From: Planotetraspora phitsanulokensis
GTDB lineage: Bacteria > Actinomycetota > Actinomycetes > Streptosporangiales > Streptosporangiaceae
Length of the DNA: 64,000 nucleotides
Assembly: GCF_016863295.1 (NCBI RefSeq)
Contig: NZ_BOOP01000008.1
Location: 62,001 to 126,000, forward strand
Reading direction: 5' to 3'
Made by a program: the position numbers and the translations under genes. Shown one piece after another: positions 1 to 9,141 of this stretch. The notes below the pieces were generated by a model. That model made no database searches. It had not been told where the DNA came from and saw only the letters and a program-made list of their open reading frames with translations. Numbering within the stretch: the stretch's first letter is position 1; each line of letters starts with the position of its first letter.

Positions 1-164
1 AAGCTCAGTCCGCCGGCACCCGAGAAAAGATCGACGGCCAGTCGGTCGCCACGCGCGAGCCTCTCGTTACACCACTCGGGAAACTGTTCCTCCGAGCAGG
101 CGTCTGGCGGGTCGGGGAGGGACAGGACATCGCTGCGATGCAGCTTCACCCCGTAGAAGGACAC
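1..164 (-). CDS. DNA (cytosine-5-)-methyltransferase, N-terminal part, cut by window edge
   Basis: The 54 visible residues contain DLFSGAGGLS at about residues 45-54. This is motif I (the AdoMet-binding loop) of C5 cytosine methyltransferases. The start is GTG at 164 with an AAGGAGG ribosome binding site about 5 nt upstream; the gene continues beyond base 1. It lies 144 nt downstream of the AIPR gene on the same strand, so it is probably the last gene of the defence operon and would supply self-methylation. The catalytic PC motif and target recognition region are outside the window, so activity cannot be judged. The 164-308 gap holds no gene. Confidence 0.85.
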   Translation of the reverse strand, partial: MSFYGVKLHRSDVLSLPDPPDACSEEQFPEWCNERLARGDRLAVDLFSGAGGLS

Positions 165-308
165 CTAACCTCCTTGTGCTGTACTCCCCGAAGACCACCA
201 GGAGAACACAGACCCCCGGCCGCGGCAAGTATTCTTGCGCACCTGCAGCACTTGCGCCCCATGGAAGATCGTGATGCTCGCGAACCGCCATGGGGGTGAC
301 GGCGAGAC

Positions 309-2036
309 TCAGACTCCCACCCAGTTGATGTCTTGGACCGCCTTCCAGCAGTCGACCTTCTTGCACCACTCGGTGACGTTGCCGGATCCAGGGGCGTCGA
401 GCAGAACGTTGCGCACCAGTCCGCTGAGGGTGGCGACCGACCGGAGCGTCTCCGGAGCCAGTCCCTGTGCCCGCCAGATGCCGCTCAGAGTGGCCTCCAC
501 GTTGATCTCTTGGACTAGGCGCGCAATGGTGTAGGTGGTGACGTTGGCGAGATAGCCTGCACCCGGGTTAAGGCGCATAATTTCCTTCCGCGCCTGAGAG
601 AAGAAGATTGCCTTCGCCACGAGCTCGCGGAAGTACTGGTCGTCGGGGAGGCCGTCCCGCCCGGCGATGACATTCATCGTCCACTCGTGAAAGCACTTTT
701 GAGCGCCGAGGCTGACGGTGTGCGGCTCCTGCTGGAACGTCATGTCGTACTTCGCGGCATCGGTCTTTGTGAACTTCTGGAGCCGAGGGTTTTCCTTGTC
801 GAAGGCCTTCTGCTGTGCCCGCGGCAGTCGCGCACGATCGACCTGGTACTGTCCACGCACCCGCTCGTAGAACCAGTGACTCTCATGCTGGGCTCCGTCG
901 CTTGCGGGTGCCCACAGTCTGCGGGAAAGACGCTCCAGCTCCACGTGGAACGGGCTGTTGGACTCGAAATCCGCCTCGTTGATGGTGTTCTGGGAGTTGG
1001 CGTAGAGGGAGATCTTGGGCACCAGCTCGTCGAGCAGTTCAGGCTCAACCACCGTGATCTTTGCGGGAACCTGGATCATGCTCAGGTCGGCATCGTCACG
1101 CCTGGCCGCGTGGTGGAGCGAGGCCGTCGTCTGTCCACCGTTGACGATCTGGACGTCGTGAAGTTGCGTGAGGGCGTCACCTGACTGGGTGAGCGTGGCG
1201 CCGGTGGCGGTCACCGAAATCCCGTTGTTGTAGGCCAGGAAGCGACCTGGGGCCGTTTTGATGGTGTCGTTGAGGCCCTTGTTGACCTTGCCGCGGGCTT
1301 GGAGGAAGGCGCGGATGTTCCGCTGCAGAAGCTTGGCGCCGTGTTCTTCGTACATGTCGGCAAGCAGTTGGCCGGGAATGATCGCCAGGAAGCAGCGGTG
1401 ATCATTGTCGGTGCCGGTGGCAGGGAGGCATGGAAGGGGACCACCCAGTGCATCGAAGTCGATGGTGATCGGCTCTTCGTGCCGTCCTGAGGTGGCCAGC
1501 TTGCGGAGCCGCTCAATGTCCCAGACATGCTGGACCACGGGGATGTCGCCGAGGCTCTCCTCGGGAAGGCCGGTCAGAGTCGTGCGCCCGTCGGTGAAGA
1601 GGAAGATTCTGATCTTGCCGAACTCGGGCCAGTTTGCGTGGATGGTCTGTGCCATGTCGAACTCGGGAGTGGACTCCTCCATCTGGAGGTGGTAGCCGTC
1701 CGAGCAGCTTGCCGCGAAGTTCAGTGCCCATTTCAACCGCTTGAGCACCTGGTCGCGGGGGAGGGTCTGCCCGGAGTTGCCGTAGTTCGCAACGACGAGG
1801 TCCAAGACGCGCCCATCGTCGCTGATGTAGTAGCCGGCGACCTCCATGCGACTTCTGCCCAATGGGGCAACGAAGTAGCAGATCCGCAGGTCCTCCAGAG
1901 CCCCATCCTCTACGAGGTACTCCTGGACTACCTGGACGAAGACGTCGCGCCTGAGCCAGCCGGAATCATGCCCCAGCCGCTCTTCGACGGCCTGTTCAAG
2001 CTGAATGGCGAATTCCTCGGCGGTTTCCCCTTTCAC
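309..2036 (-). CDS. AIPR-family (abortive phage infection) protein
   Basis: A 575-aa protein starting at GTG 2036, which overlaps the upstream stop as GTGA and has GAGGAG just before it; an in-frame extension to 2111 would bury it in the upstream gene. It shows AIPR-family (PF10592) hallmarks: a block around LLQRNIRAFLQARGKVNKGL, then FLAYNNGISVTA, then VQIVNGGQTTASL. Family members occur in phage-resistance and restriction-type loci; the molecular activity is poorly defined. It is translationally coupled to the PD-(D/E)XK gene and followed by the C5 methyltransferase, so it probably works as part of a restriction-like complex. Family call is firm; role is inferred from context. Confidence 0.85.
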   Translation of the reverse strand: MKGETAEEFAIQLEQAVEERLGHDSGWLRRDVFVQVVQEYLVEDGALEDLRICYFVAPLGRSRMEVAGYYISDDGRVLDLVVANYGNSGQTLPRDQVLKRLKWALNFAASCSDGYHLQMEESTPEFDMAQTIHANWPEFGKIRIFLFTDGRTTLTGLPEESLGDIPVVQHVWDIERLRKLATSGRHEEPITIDFDALGGPLPCLPATGTDNDHRCFLAIIPGQLLADMYEEHGAKLLQRNIRAFLQARGKVNKGLNDTIKTAPGRFLAYNNGISVTATGATLTQSGDALTQLHDVQIVNGGQTTASLHHAARRDDADLSMIQVPAKITVVEPELLDELVPKISLYANSQNTINEADFESNSPFHVELERLSRRLWAPASDGAQHESHWFYERVRGQYQVDRARLPRAQQKAFDKENPRLQKFTKTDAAKYDMTFQQEPHTVSLGAQKCFHEWTMNVIAGRDGLPDDQYFRELVAKAIFFSQARKEIMRLNPGAGYLANVTTYTIARLVQEINVEATLSGIWRAQGLAPETLRSVATLSGLVRNVLLDAPGSGNVTEWCKKVDCWKAVQDINWVGV

Positions 2037-3025
2037 GGCTGCTCCTCTGTTGTTCCGCCGGATTTCACCGACTCGCGTACGGCTCCTTCGTCCACCGCGT
2101 GAGAACCGCATGTGGATAGATCGACAAGATATGACACACCGGACACTCCTGTCGGCAGGTCAGCTGAGATCATCCGCGGAAACGCCGCGTCTACGACAAA
2201 CGACTGCCTCCTGATGAGGACGTAGCGATCGTTGACGTACTGGTCTCGGTGAGCGTCCAGCCAACCCGCCTCTAGGAGGCAGTTCTCGAAGCAGGAGAGT
2301 TCTGGCTTGATCTGTGGGTCCACGCGGAGATCGTCGATGATGCCCTCTAGGGAGGTGCCGTCCTGGGAGGTGCCAACGACCTGATGGACAAGGAACAGAT
2401 GCTCCAGGTCTGTTGAGTCGAGCTGGTGCTCGTTACTGATGCGGCAACGTTGAGGATCACGCCGTGACACGGTTTTGACCTCGAGTGCCGTGTTGCCGTG
2501 TAGGAAGTCCTGGGCTCCTCCGGAGGGCCCCAGCCATGTGGGGACCGCGGCTGATCCGAGGGACGGTAACAACACCTCCCGGAGTACCAGCAGCTCACCG
2601 TACAGGCCCATTCGGGCCTCGGGGGACAGCCCGGTCGGCAGGCCGCGGCCGAGCATGCGCCGCCAGGCGTGGAGGCGCCGGATCAGTGCCGTCGCCGGCG
2701 TGTTCGTAGGTAGATTCAGCTGGTTTAGCAGGTCGGCCAGGAGCGTGCAGAACAGCCGTCGGTCGGTCTCGGGACTGGCGACGATCTCCACTGTGCCGCC
2801 CCTGGCGCGGCAGGTGAGGCCGGTCGCAAGAAGGAGGTCGCGGTCCTCGACCGTCTCTTCGCTCTGCACCAGGAGCACCCAGTCGCGGCCGGGAAATCTT
2901 ACTTCCGTGAACACATCCAGGTTGGATCCTGGCAGAAGTCGCCTTCGCACAGCCCCGTGAGCGGGGCCGCCGGCCGCCTCCGTGGTACGGAACGACTCTT
3001 CGAGTTGTTCCGGGGAGCTCGTCAC
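2033..3025 (-). CDS. PD-(D/E)XK motif protein (DUF4420-like)
   Basis: A 330-aa protein, start GTG 3025 overlapping the Z1 stop by GTGA. Near residue 170 the string QDFLHGNTALEVKTVS gives the D...ExK arrangement of a PD-(D/E)XK nuclease active site. The overall sequence fits the DUF4420/PF14390 family, which accompanies Z1 and AIPR proteins in restriction-modification islands. It is the most likely DNA-cleaving subunit of this operon. Its stop overlaps the AIPR start, so the genes are tightly coupled. Nuclease assignment rests on the visible motif and neighbours. Confidence 0.8.
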   Translation of the reverse strand: MTSSPEQLEESFRTTEAAGGPAHGAVRRRLLPGSNLDVFTEVRFPGRDWVLLVQSEETVEDRDLLLATGLTCRARGGTVEIVASPETDRRLFCTLLADLLNQLNLPTNTPATALIRRLHAWRRMLGRGLPTGLSPEARMGLYGELLVLREVLLPSLGSAAVPTWLGPSGGAQDFLHGNTALEVKTVSRRDPQRCRISNEHQLDSTDLEHLFLVHQVVGTSQDGTSLEGIIDDLRVDPQIKPELSCFENCLLEAGWLDAHRDQYVNDRYVLIRRQSFVVDAAFPRMISADLPTGVSGVSYLVDLSTCGSHAVDEGAVRESVKSGGTTEEQP

Positions 3026-5838
3026 TGCTCCTCATCCTCATCTTCTTCCACGGCCTTCAGCAGGCCTTCGAGGAAGACTTCGTTGACGCGGTAACGGACT
3101 TTCTCGGCCTGCGTCGAATGGGGAAAAACGACTGCGTAACCGATGGCGGGGATGCCTTCTTTCGGTACTTCGACCCCAGAGGCAACGGGGTCGATGGGGT
3201 AGATCAACAGCAGCCCTTCGGTGGGATCTCTCAGCATTCGGAGAGACTCTCCACTTGCACGCGCGGGTGCCTTCCCCTTGCCGCTCTTCTTGAACTCCTC
3301 GGCAGTCCGCTCTAAGGCCCGCTGCACGGTGTCCGGGGACAGGCCGAGTTCCTCGTGAGCGGGGCTGACGAGGACGCCGACCTCGAATTCTCCGTCCCTT
3401 ACGCGGGAGCTGATCGGTTTGCGTTGGACCAGCGGAATGTCGACACTGTGCGAGGTGAGACGGGTGGCTGAGCTGCCTGCCGTGACCGCGACCGTCCAGC
3501 GGAGCAGCTCGTCCTTACTCATCTGGGCACGGATGTAGGCGACCAGGTTCTCGGGGTTCGCCGTGAGAACTCTTGGGGAGACGTCGAACCCTTCAAGAAA
3601 GTTCAGCACGACCTGGGCGGGGACACTCTGCCGAAAGAAGCCTCGTCCAGCGCCATTGACCTGTTGGTCGGGGACCGCGGGCATGGAGGAAATCTGCTCC
3701 AGTAGCTCTTCAAGGCGCGCGTTGTTCCTGGTCAGGGCGCGTTTGTCGGTCCGGATGACCAGGGTCTCGGCTCGGGTGGCGGAGAAACTGACGGACATGC
3801 TGGCGGTGGACCGCATTTTGGCTGCCGCCGTGACACGCAGGTTCCCAACGCCGTCTAGGACCCGCATTCCTACATGCTTCGGCTTGTCTCCTGCCTTGGC
3901 GACAGCGCTGGTCAGGTCCATTAGTTCCCGATTCGCCCGGGTGATATGGACGTAGTAGCTGACCAGGTCCTGCGTCGTGTAGAGCCGCGTGGCGTCCAGA
4001 TAGCCCGGCCTGTAGCCGAACCACCGACCCATCTGCAGGAGGGTGTCGTACATCCGCGATGCCCGTAGGTAGTAGGAGACCGAGAGCCCCTCCAGCGTCA
4101 GTCCTCGCGACAACTTGTCTCCGCCCACTGCAACCACCGTGATGGGGGTGGTCGACTGGTAGTCGAGCACGTCCGCTGCGCTGCCGTTGATGCGGCGCAC
4201 ACCAGCGGCGGCATCTTCGAGTACCTGCGGAATGGCCTGCTGGACGCTCGCCCATGAGACAGGTGGCCCCACCATCGCGCTCACGTCGTCGCGGCTGGCG
4301 AGTGTGCTGTAGGTGGGCGTGAAGTCTGTTTCCCAGAGGTTTTTCAGGCGTTCCCGCGTTGCGACGCCGGACTGTCCGTAGTCGCCCCATGAGTCAGCCA
4401 TCTCCTGGAGGTGCTGTTCGATCTGCCGGGCGACAGCGGCCTGCACCTCGGTGTACCGGGTGACGTGGACCAGCATGGTGCTGTGCCCACCCGCGGTGTC
4501 ATGGTCGCGGCCTCGGACACGCCGGACAGCGGTTGACAGCACGAACGCGTCCAGCGCTTCCACCAGAGAGGAAGGCAGCGGGACCTGCGGCTTGAAGCTC
4601 TTGGGATGCGCGTCCGGCAGCCAGACGTTGTAGTCGTCCACCTCGCGGATGATCGGCAGGGGCTCCCGAATCTCTGCGGCAGCAGGGTCCTCCAAGCCGA
4701 ACACAACCTCCGGGCCGCAATAGTTCGAAGGGGGTTCCAACGCAACCATGAAGCTGCGCGGGAAGAGGTCCTCCCCCAGTTCTGGATGATTGGTGCTGTT
4801 CGAAATGAAGATGTTGGCGAACGGCGTCGCGGTGTAGGCGAGGTACACCCGCTTCTCGAACAGCTCTAACAACCCGCGGATCGCCTTGTTGATCGCTGTG
4901 GGGTCGTGGTCCGGGTCGCTCTGGGTCCGTCCGTTGGTCGGCCGTTTGGTGTCCACCGAGGCATAGTCGGCTTCGTCGTCGATGAGCAGCAGCGGGGTGT
5001 TGATGATCAAGCGGGAGCCGTCCGACTGCAGCTCTGCGAAGTTCCCCAGCCAGGCCTTCAGGTTGTTCAGGATGCGGGCGTTCTTTTTGGCGACCACGAG
5101 GATGCGCGTCTCGGGCACGTTCACGGCCGATCCCTGGAACTGGGCGGCGGTGAAGTCGCTGTCGCGAGTGGTTACGGCCTGGCACGTCGCCGCAGGAGAC
5201 TTGAGCCCCAGTGCGCCGACTCCGATCTTCTTGGAACTCTCGGCGTCAGGGTCCCGGGTGAACTTGGTGTTGAAACCCAGGAATTCCCTGTCAAGACGTT
5301 CCTGGGTCTGGTGACGCAGGCTCTCGTGCTGGCTGGTGAGGACCACGACGACCTGGTACCCGGCGTCCACCGCCTTGCAGATGAGGCCTGTGTAGTTGGC
5401 GGTCTTGCCGGACTGGACCTGGCCGTAGACCATGCCGTAGGTCTTCCATGAACCCGACCGGTTGGGATTCTCCATCAAGTCGAGGATCTGGTCCGTCGTC
5501 TGATCCAATGCCTCCACTGCGCTGGACTTCCACCCCTTTTGGAGCAGGGTGCTATAGCGGCTCCAATAGGCAAACTCGATGTCCCGCCGCCGTTTGTCCA
5601 GCCATGGCTCGTGGTCACCGGGATCGCTGACCACGATGGCCTGTGGCACCCACACCTCGAATTCGGACTCAAGATGCCGTGCGACCGTGTCGACCGAGAC
5701 GGGACCAACCGAAGCGTTCAACATTTCGCTCGCCTGTTTGGCGATCTCCCGGAGTCGTTCCGGGGTTCTGTCCTGCTTGTCCAGGCCAAGCACGATCTGC
5801 TTGGCCATGGTCAGCGCAAGGTCCGTAGGGTCCAACAC
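3022..5838 (-). CDS. Z1 domain protein (superfamily II helicase-like ATPase)
   Basis: A 938-aa protein. Start GTG 5838 is chosen because AAGGAG precedes it and it lies 2 nt past the ATPase stop; the same frame stays open to 6375 but that part overlaps the ATPase gene and looks non-coding. Motifs: Walker A-like GQVQSGKTANYTG, a Walker B box LLLIDDEADYAS, and motif III-like AYTATPFANIF, together typical of the Z1 domain (PF10593). Z1 proteins pair with MORC/MutL-like GHKL ATPases, PD-(D/E)XK and AIPR proteins in bacterial restriction-like systems. It is presumably the NTP-driven remodelling or translocating subunit. Confidence 0.88.
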   Translation of the reverse strand: MLDPTDLALTMAKQIVLGLDKQDRTPERLREIAKQASEMLNASVGPVSVDTVARHLESEFEVWVPQAIVVSDPGDHEPWLDKRRRDIEFAYWSRYSTLLQKGWKSSAVEALDQTTDQILDLMENPNRSGSWKTYGMVYGQVQSGKTANYTGLICKAVDAGYQVVVVLTSQHESLRHQTQERLDREFLGFNTKFTRDPDAESSKKIGVGALGLKSPAATCQAVTTRDSDFTAAQFQGSAVNVPETRILVVAKKNARILNNLKAWLGNFAELQSDGSRLIINTPLLLIDDEADYASVDTKRPTNGRTQSDPDHDPTAINKAIRGLLELFEKRVYLAYTATPFANIFISNSTNHPELGEDLFPRSFMVALEPPSNYCGPEVVFGLEDPAAAEIREPLPIIREVDDYNVWLPDAHPKSFKPQVPLPSSLVEALDAFVLSTAVRRVRGRDHDTAGGHSTMLVHVTRYTEVQAAVARQIEQHLQEMADSWGDYGQSGVATRERLKNLWETDFTPTYSTLASRDDVSAMVGPPVSWASVQQAIPQVLEDAAAGVRRINGSAADVLDYQSTTPITVVAVGGDKLSRGLTLEGLSVSYYLRASRMYDTLLQMGRWFGYRPGYLDATRLYTTQDLVSYYVHITRANRELMDLTSAVAKAGDKPKHVGMRVLDGVGNLRVTAAAKMRSTASMSVSFSATRAETLVIRTDKRALTRNNARLEELLEQISSMPAVPDQQVNGAGRGFFRQSVPAQVVLNFLEGFDVSPRVLTANPENLVAYIRAQMSKDELLRWTVAVTAGSSATRLTSHSVDIPLVQRKPISSRVRDGEFEVGVLVSPAHEELGLSPDTVQRALERTAEEFKKSGKGKAPARASGESLRMLRDPTEGLLLIYPIDPVASGVEVPKEGIPAIGYAVVFPHSTQAEKVRYRVNEVFLEGLLKAVEEDEDEEQ

Positions 5839-5840
5839 GA

Positions 5841-7319
5841 TTAGTTCTCCTTGGAGGTCTCGGACTCGATGATCTCTTGGACGAGACCGGGATACCTGCT
5901 GAAGGGCTCGGCCTTTGCGAGTGCCTGCATCAGGGCGCGTCTTCCTTCGGGGGCCTCGGGTAACCCGGTTAGCATCGAGCGGAACAGGGCCAGAATCTCC
6001 TCGACATCCGGTGCTGATTCGGCCGTGTTGTCCGCAGCGTCGGCAGACGTTGCGATCTCCTGAGCGATGAGATTCACGGGGATCGCGGTCTCGATCATCC
6101 GGAGAAGACCGTCGATGGCGTCCCCTCCGGGGCCTGAGATCACGGCGGCCACCAGGGGATGACTCCGGTTCACGGTGTACTCCGAGGTGCCGAGCCGGCG
6201 GACCTGCTGCCAGACCACCTGAAGCTCCCGCCTGTCGCGTGTACCTGGCGTCGGCGTCCCGCGATGGGTGAAGACCCGTTCGGAACGTGCGCGGAGATCT
6301 TTCGCGATCTCGACGATCCGAGCTTCCAGAACGGACGGCGGGCGAACGGTGGACTTTCTGACGTCCACCTCCCACGAGAGGTCAGCACCCGGAGGGATCT
6401 CCACCGACAGTCTGGCCAGCCTGGTGGGCTGGGAGTTGTGCATGCCCGACAGCCCGAGCCAGCCGCCTGCCACCACTAGGCGGTCCCCTCGGTACACGTA
6501 GAACCCCTGACGGGCCAGCATTCCTCCGGGGCCCGAGGCCAAGGCTGCATCCTGCCTGGTGAGACGGGAAGGGTGGGGGAGCACGACGGGATTGAGTCGG
6601 ACTGTGTGGCCCTTGTGCTCGAGGGTTTCTACGCCGCGGTCTTGGGTGGCGGGATGTTTCCGAAGATATGGATCCATTGCAGTCAACTGGTGGCCGCCGA
6701 CGTGGAGTTCGAGTCGGCCACGTTCGATGAACCGGTGAAACAGGAGCGACAGCTCTCTGCCGGCTTCGTTGATGCGGCGGGAGAGCGAGGGACCGTGCCC
6801 AAGCTTGTCGGTGTTCCTCCACAGGACCAGGGTCCCCTGATCAGTGAACTCCAACTGGTCGGCGATCTTCCGTGCCTGGTCATCGAGTTGGGTGATGACC
6901 AGCCACTGGCGGCGCATGATCACATGATCGATGTCCCAGCTGCGGACCGAGAGGTTGCCGCTCGCATCTTTGGAGAGAACCGTGAGCTTCCTGGCCTGGG
7001 AGAGCGAAGCCGTCTTCAGCCCAAGACCGAACCGTCCCAGATCGCCAGCCGCCCGCTCGGCATTGGGATTGCGGGCGAAGCGCATGGCCGCCCGGAGGGC
7101 CTCCTCGCTCATACCGCGGCCGTCGTCCATGACGGCAACCCAGGCAGAATCCCGATCGGAGGAGTATGCCACCCGGACGGTCCGCGCCCCCGCGGCGATG
7201 CTGTTGTCGACGAGGTCCGCGAGCGCGGTCGGCAGGTCGTAGCCGAACGCACGCAACGACTCGATCAGATCTTCGGGGAAGGGGTCGAGCAGCTCCTCGT
7301 CTGGCTCTGCTGACGTCAT
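5841..7319 (-). CDS. GHKL (HATPase_c, MORC/MutL-like) ATPase
   Basis: A 492-aa protein, first gene of the five-gene minus-strand defence operon. A Bergerat ATP-binding fold is visible at the N-terminus: N-box ALADLVDNSIAAGA (about residues 33-46), G1 DDGRGM, and G2 GRFGLGLKTASLSQ. The GLKTAS form is typical of MORC/MutL-type ATPases rather than histidine kinases, and there is no HisKA domain. These ATPases act as ATP-gated clamps on DNA. Linkage with Z1, PD-(D/E)XK, AIPR and Dcm matches the prokaryotic MORC-linked restriction islands described in the comparative-genomics literature. Confidence 0.87.
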   Translation of the reverse strand: MTSAEPDEELLDPFPEDLIESLRAFGYDLPTALADLVDNSIAAGARTVRVAYSSDRDSAWVAVMDDGRGMSEEALRAAMRFARNPNAERAAGDLGRFGLGLKTASLSQARKLTVLSKDASGNLSVRSWDIDHVIMRRQWLVITQLDDQARKIADQLEFTDQGTLVLWRNTDKLGHGPSLSRRINEAGRELSLLFHRFIERGRLELHVGGHQLTAMDPYLRKHPATQDRGVETLEHKGHTVRLNPVVLPHPSRLTRQDAALASGPGGMLARQGFYVYRGDRLVVAGGWLGLSGMHNSQPTRLARLSVEIPPGADLSWEVDVRKSTVRPPSVLEARIVEIAKDLRARSERVFTHRGTPTPGTRDRRELQVVWQQVRRLGTSEYTVNRSHPLVAAVISGPGGDAIDGLLRMIETAIPVNLIAQEIATSADAADNTAESAPDVEEILALFRSMLTGLPEAPEGRRALMQALAKAEPFSRYPGLVQEIIESETSKEN

Positions 7320-7503
7320 CTTCCGTTCCGATCCCTTCTACGGAAATTGCCCAGATCCAGATTTCGTGCGTCATCGACCTTATTGGCGCAAACTGTCGAT
7401 AGGCCTCGAGGATGCCCTACGTTGTTCGACTCCCGTTCCCGCAGTCTGGTTTACATACGGGCCGCCATGTGGATACCTTTCTGAAGCTGACAGTTCGGTA
7501 CAG

Positions 7504-7527
7504 AAGGTGCGTTCTATAGTGCACTTT
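7504..7527. promoter_or_regulatory. Imperfect dyad upstream of the defence operon
   Basis: The arms AAGGTGC and GCACTTT are inverted complements except for one base, around a 10-nt centre containing CTATAG. It lies about 185 nt upstream of the GHKL ATPase start, within the gene-free stretch 7320-7679, so it could be an operator for the operon. No matching regulator gene is adjacent. Nothing else is seen in this stretch. Confidence 0.25.
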
Positions 7528-7679
7528 ATGTGCCCCAAAACCGCGACGCCGGTAGCATGGCGGCGTGATCTCGTGTCTACGCTGCGCGGCGGGCAGGGCG
7601 GAACAGACATGGACTGCGCACTGCCCCGCGGGTGCCGGTGGGGTAGTCGGCTCGAGTCGGCAAGTAGCTACAGCCGGGG

Positions 7680-7960
7680 GTGAATGTGCCTGAGGTTGGC
7701 ACGACGGCCGGACGTCATCAACCATTGCGCCCCCGCGCCCGACTGATGCTGACACTCGGCTTGGAGCTGATCAGCAGCGAGGCCGTGGCTCTGTCCGAGC
7801 TTGTGAAGAACAGCTATGACGCGGATGCGAGCACGGTCGTTATTTCTCTGAGGGATGGCACGCCAGAGGGCCCCGCTTCCCTCACCGTTCTCGACGACGG
7901 CGTCGGCATGTCGTCGGACACCGTAATGCGCACCTGGTTGGAGCCGGCCACTCCCAGCCG
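7680..7960 (+). pseudogene. Truncated GHKL ATPase fragment
   Basis: The open frame encodes LISSEAVALSELVKNSYDADA and later VLDDGVGMSSDTV, an N-box and G1 box of a GHKL/Hsp90-like ATPase of a different subfamily from the intact gene at 5841-7319. Similarity stops at about TWLEPAT, well before any G2 motif, and the frame runs into unrelated sequence. It is a broken 5' remnant of an ATP-dependent defence or sensor gene, fused to the remnant of another gene downstream. Confidence 0.7.
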
Positions 7961-8029
7961 TCGTCGCCGTAAGGTGAGTCCGACCGGACGTCGTTCCCTC
8001 GGAGAGCCCAACAGGCCGCGTCCACGCTG

Positions 8030-8700
8030 AGCTTCCACGCCGGCGTCAGACGCAGGACGCTGGAGAGCTGGGTCATGCGCCGGACTCTGCTTCGGATGAC
8101 CATGAAGGACGTCAACAAGACCATGATCTCCATCCTTAAGCTCCTCGATCGATCCCCGGTCGATACGGTGGGCGACAGACAGTGCGGAACTTCCTCGCGG
8201 CTCAGCGGGCAGATGCGCATTTGTGGCCTACGGACGCAACGATGAAGGCCGAGCTTCCCTCGCTCAAGCTCTACGGATACATCCGCCAAACGCGTCTCCG
8301 CGTCGTGCTGGAGGCGATCGAGAAGAAGCTTCGCACCAAGTTCCACGAGGACGTTGAGCTTCCGGCCAAGCTCGAGATCGAACACGTCATGCCGCAGTCG
8401 TGGCAGACCCACTGGAACCCTGAGCCGCGGCTCACGCCCGTGCAGGCGGCGGACCGTGACCCGACGCATCCAGACCCTTGGCAACCTCACCCTGGTTGCA
8501 AAGAGCCTCAACGGTGCTCTGTCGAATCGGCCGTGGACTGACACAGAGGCTGCGGGCATGACTTCCGGCGGTGAGGTTGGCTTGGGCAAGCGCAGTCCAC
8601 TGGAGAAGTACAGCCTGCTGGTGCTGTCGAAGGACTTGATCAAGGAACATCCTCATGCCTGGAGCGCTGGTGATATCGAGGCGCGGGCCCGAACTGACTG
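8030..8700 (+). pseudogene. GmrSD-type (DUF262/DUF1524) restriction protein remnant, frameshifted
   Basis: Three consecutive reading-frame segments match the C-terminal half of a DUF262-DUF1524 protein: LESWVMRRTLLRMTMKDVN (near 8060), then LEIEHVMPQSW (HNH-like His, near 8380), then QTLGNLTLVAKSLNGALSN (near 8490). Frame changes near 8180 and 8460 separate them. GmrSD proteins restrict DNA with modified cytosines. The DUF262 N-terminus is missing and the fragment directly follows the GHKL remnant, so this is a deletion-fused defence scar. Confidence 0.75.
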
Positions 8701-9141
8701 GTCACATCTGCGAGGTGTGGGCCGGTCCGCCCGCCGACGCGGCGTCACTGGAAACGATCGAGCAAGTCAGCTCTTCCATACCGGCCAACAGCCGTGGAGC
8801 CACGCCAACGAATGTGTCCCGCGACTTGGTCTGACTCCGCCCAAGGCTGTTTCCATCGCCGGATAGCGCTGGCCTCCAGACCCCAGTGAACTCGTCGAAC
8901 GTGACCCGCCGATCGGGGCCTTGGGCGGCAGGCACTGGTCATGGGAGGGCGAACCCGGCTCGGTAGGCATCGCGGTGGAGTTGGGTGGTGGCGCGGGCTC
9001 AGGGTGCCGTTGACCGACTACACAAGCGCCCTGATGAGGCGCCCGAAGACGACCGAATTGTGATGGCTGCACTGAGTTTGCGGCCCAAGTTTGGCCGTGA
9101 TACGTTCACGGGCTTGCTTGAACCGGGAGGAGGGAAATCTG
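8701..9141. other. Gene-free stretch
   Basis: Nothing convincing is seen here on either strand. It probably holds the promoter for the plus-strand three-gene unit starting at 9142; the ribosome binding site GGAGGAGGG sits at 9126-9134. Confidence 0.5.

Noticed and set aside
5839-6375. In-frame upstream extension of the Z1 protein by about 180 residues
   Set aside because: It lies wholly inside the GHKL ATPase gene, is Arg/Ser-rich and low-complexity, and a good ribosome binding site supports GTG 5838.
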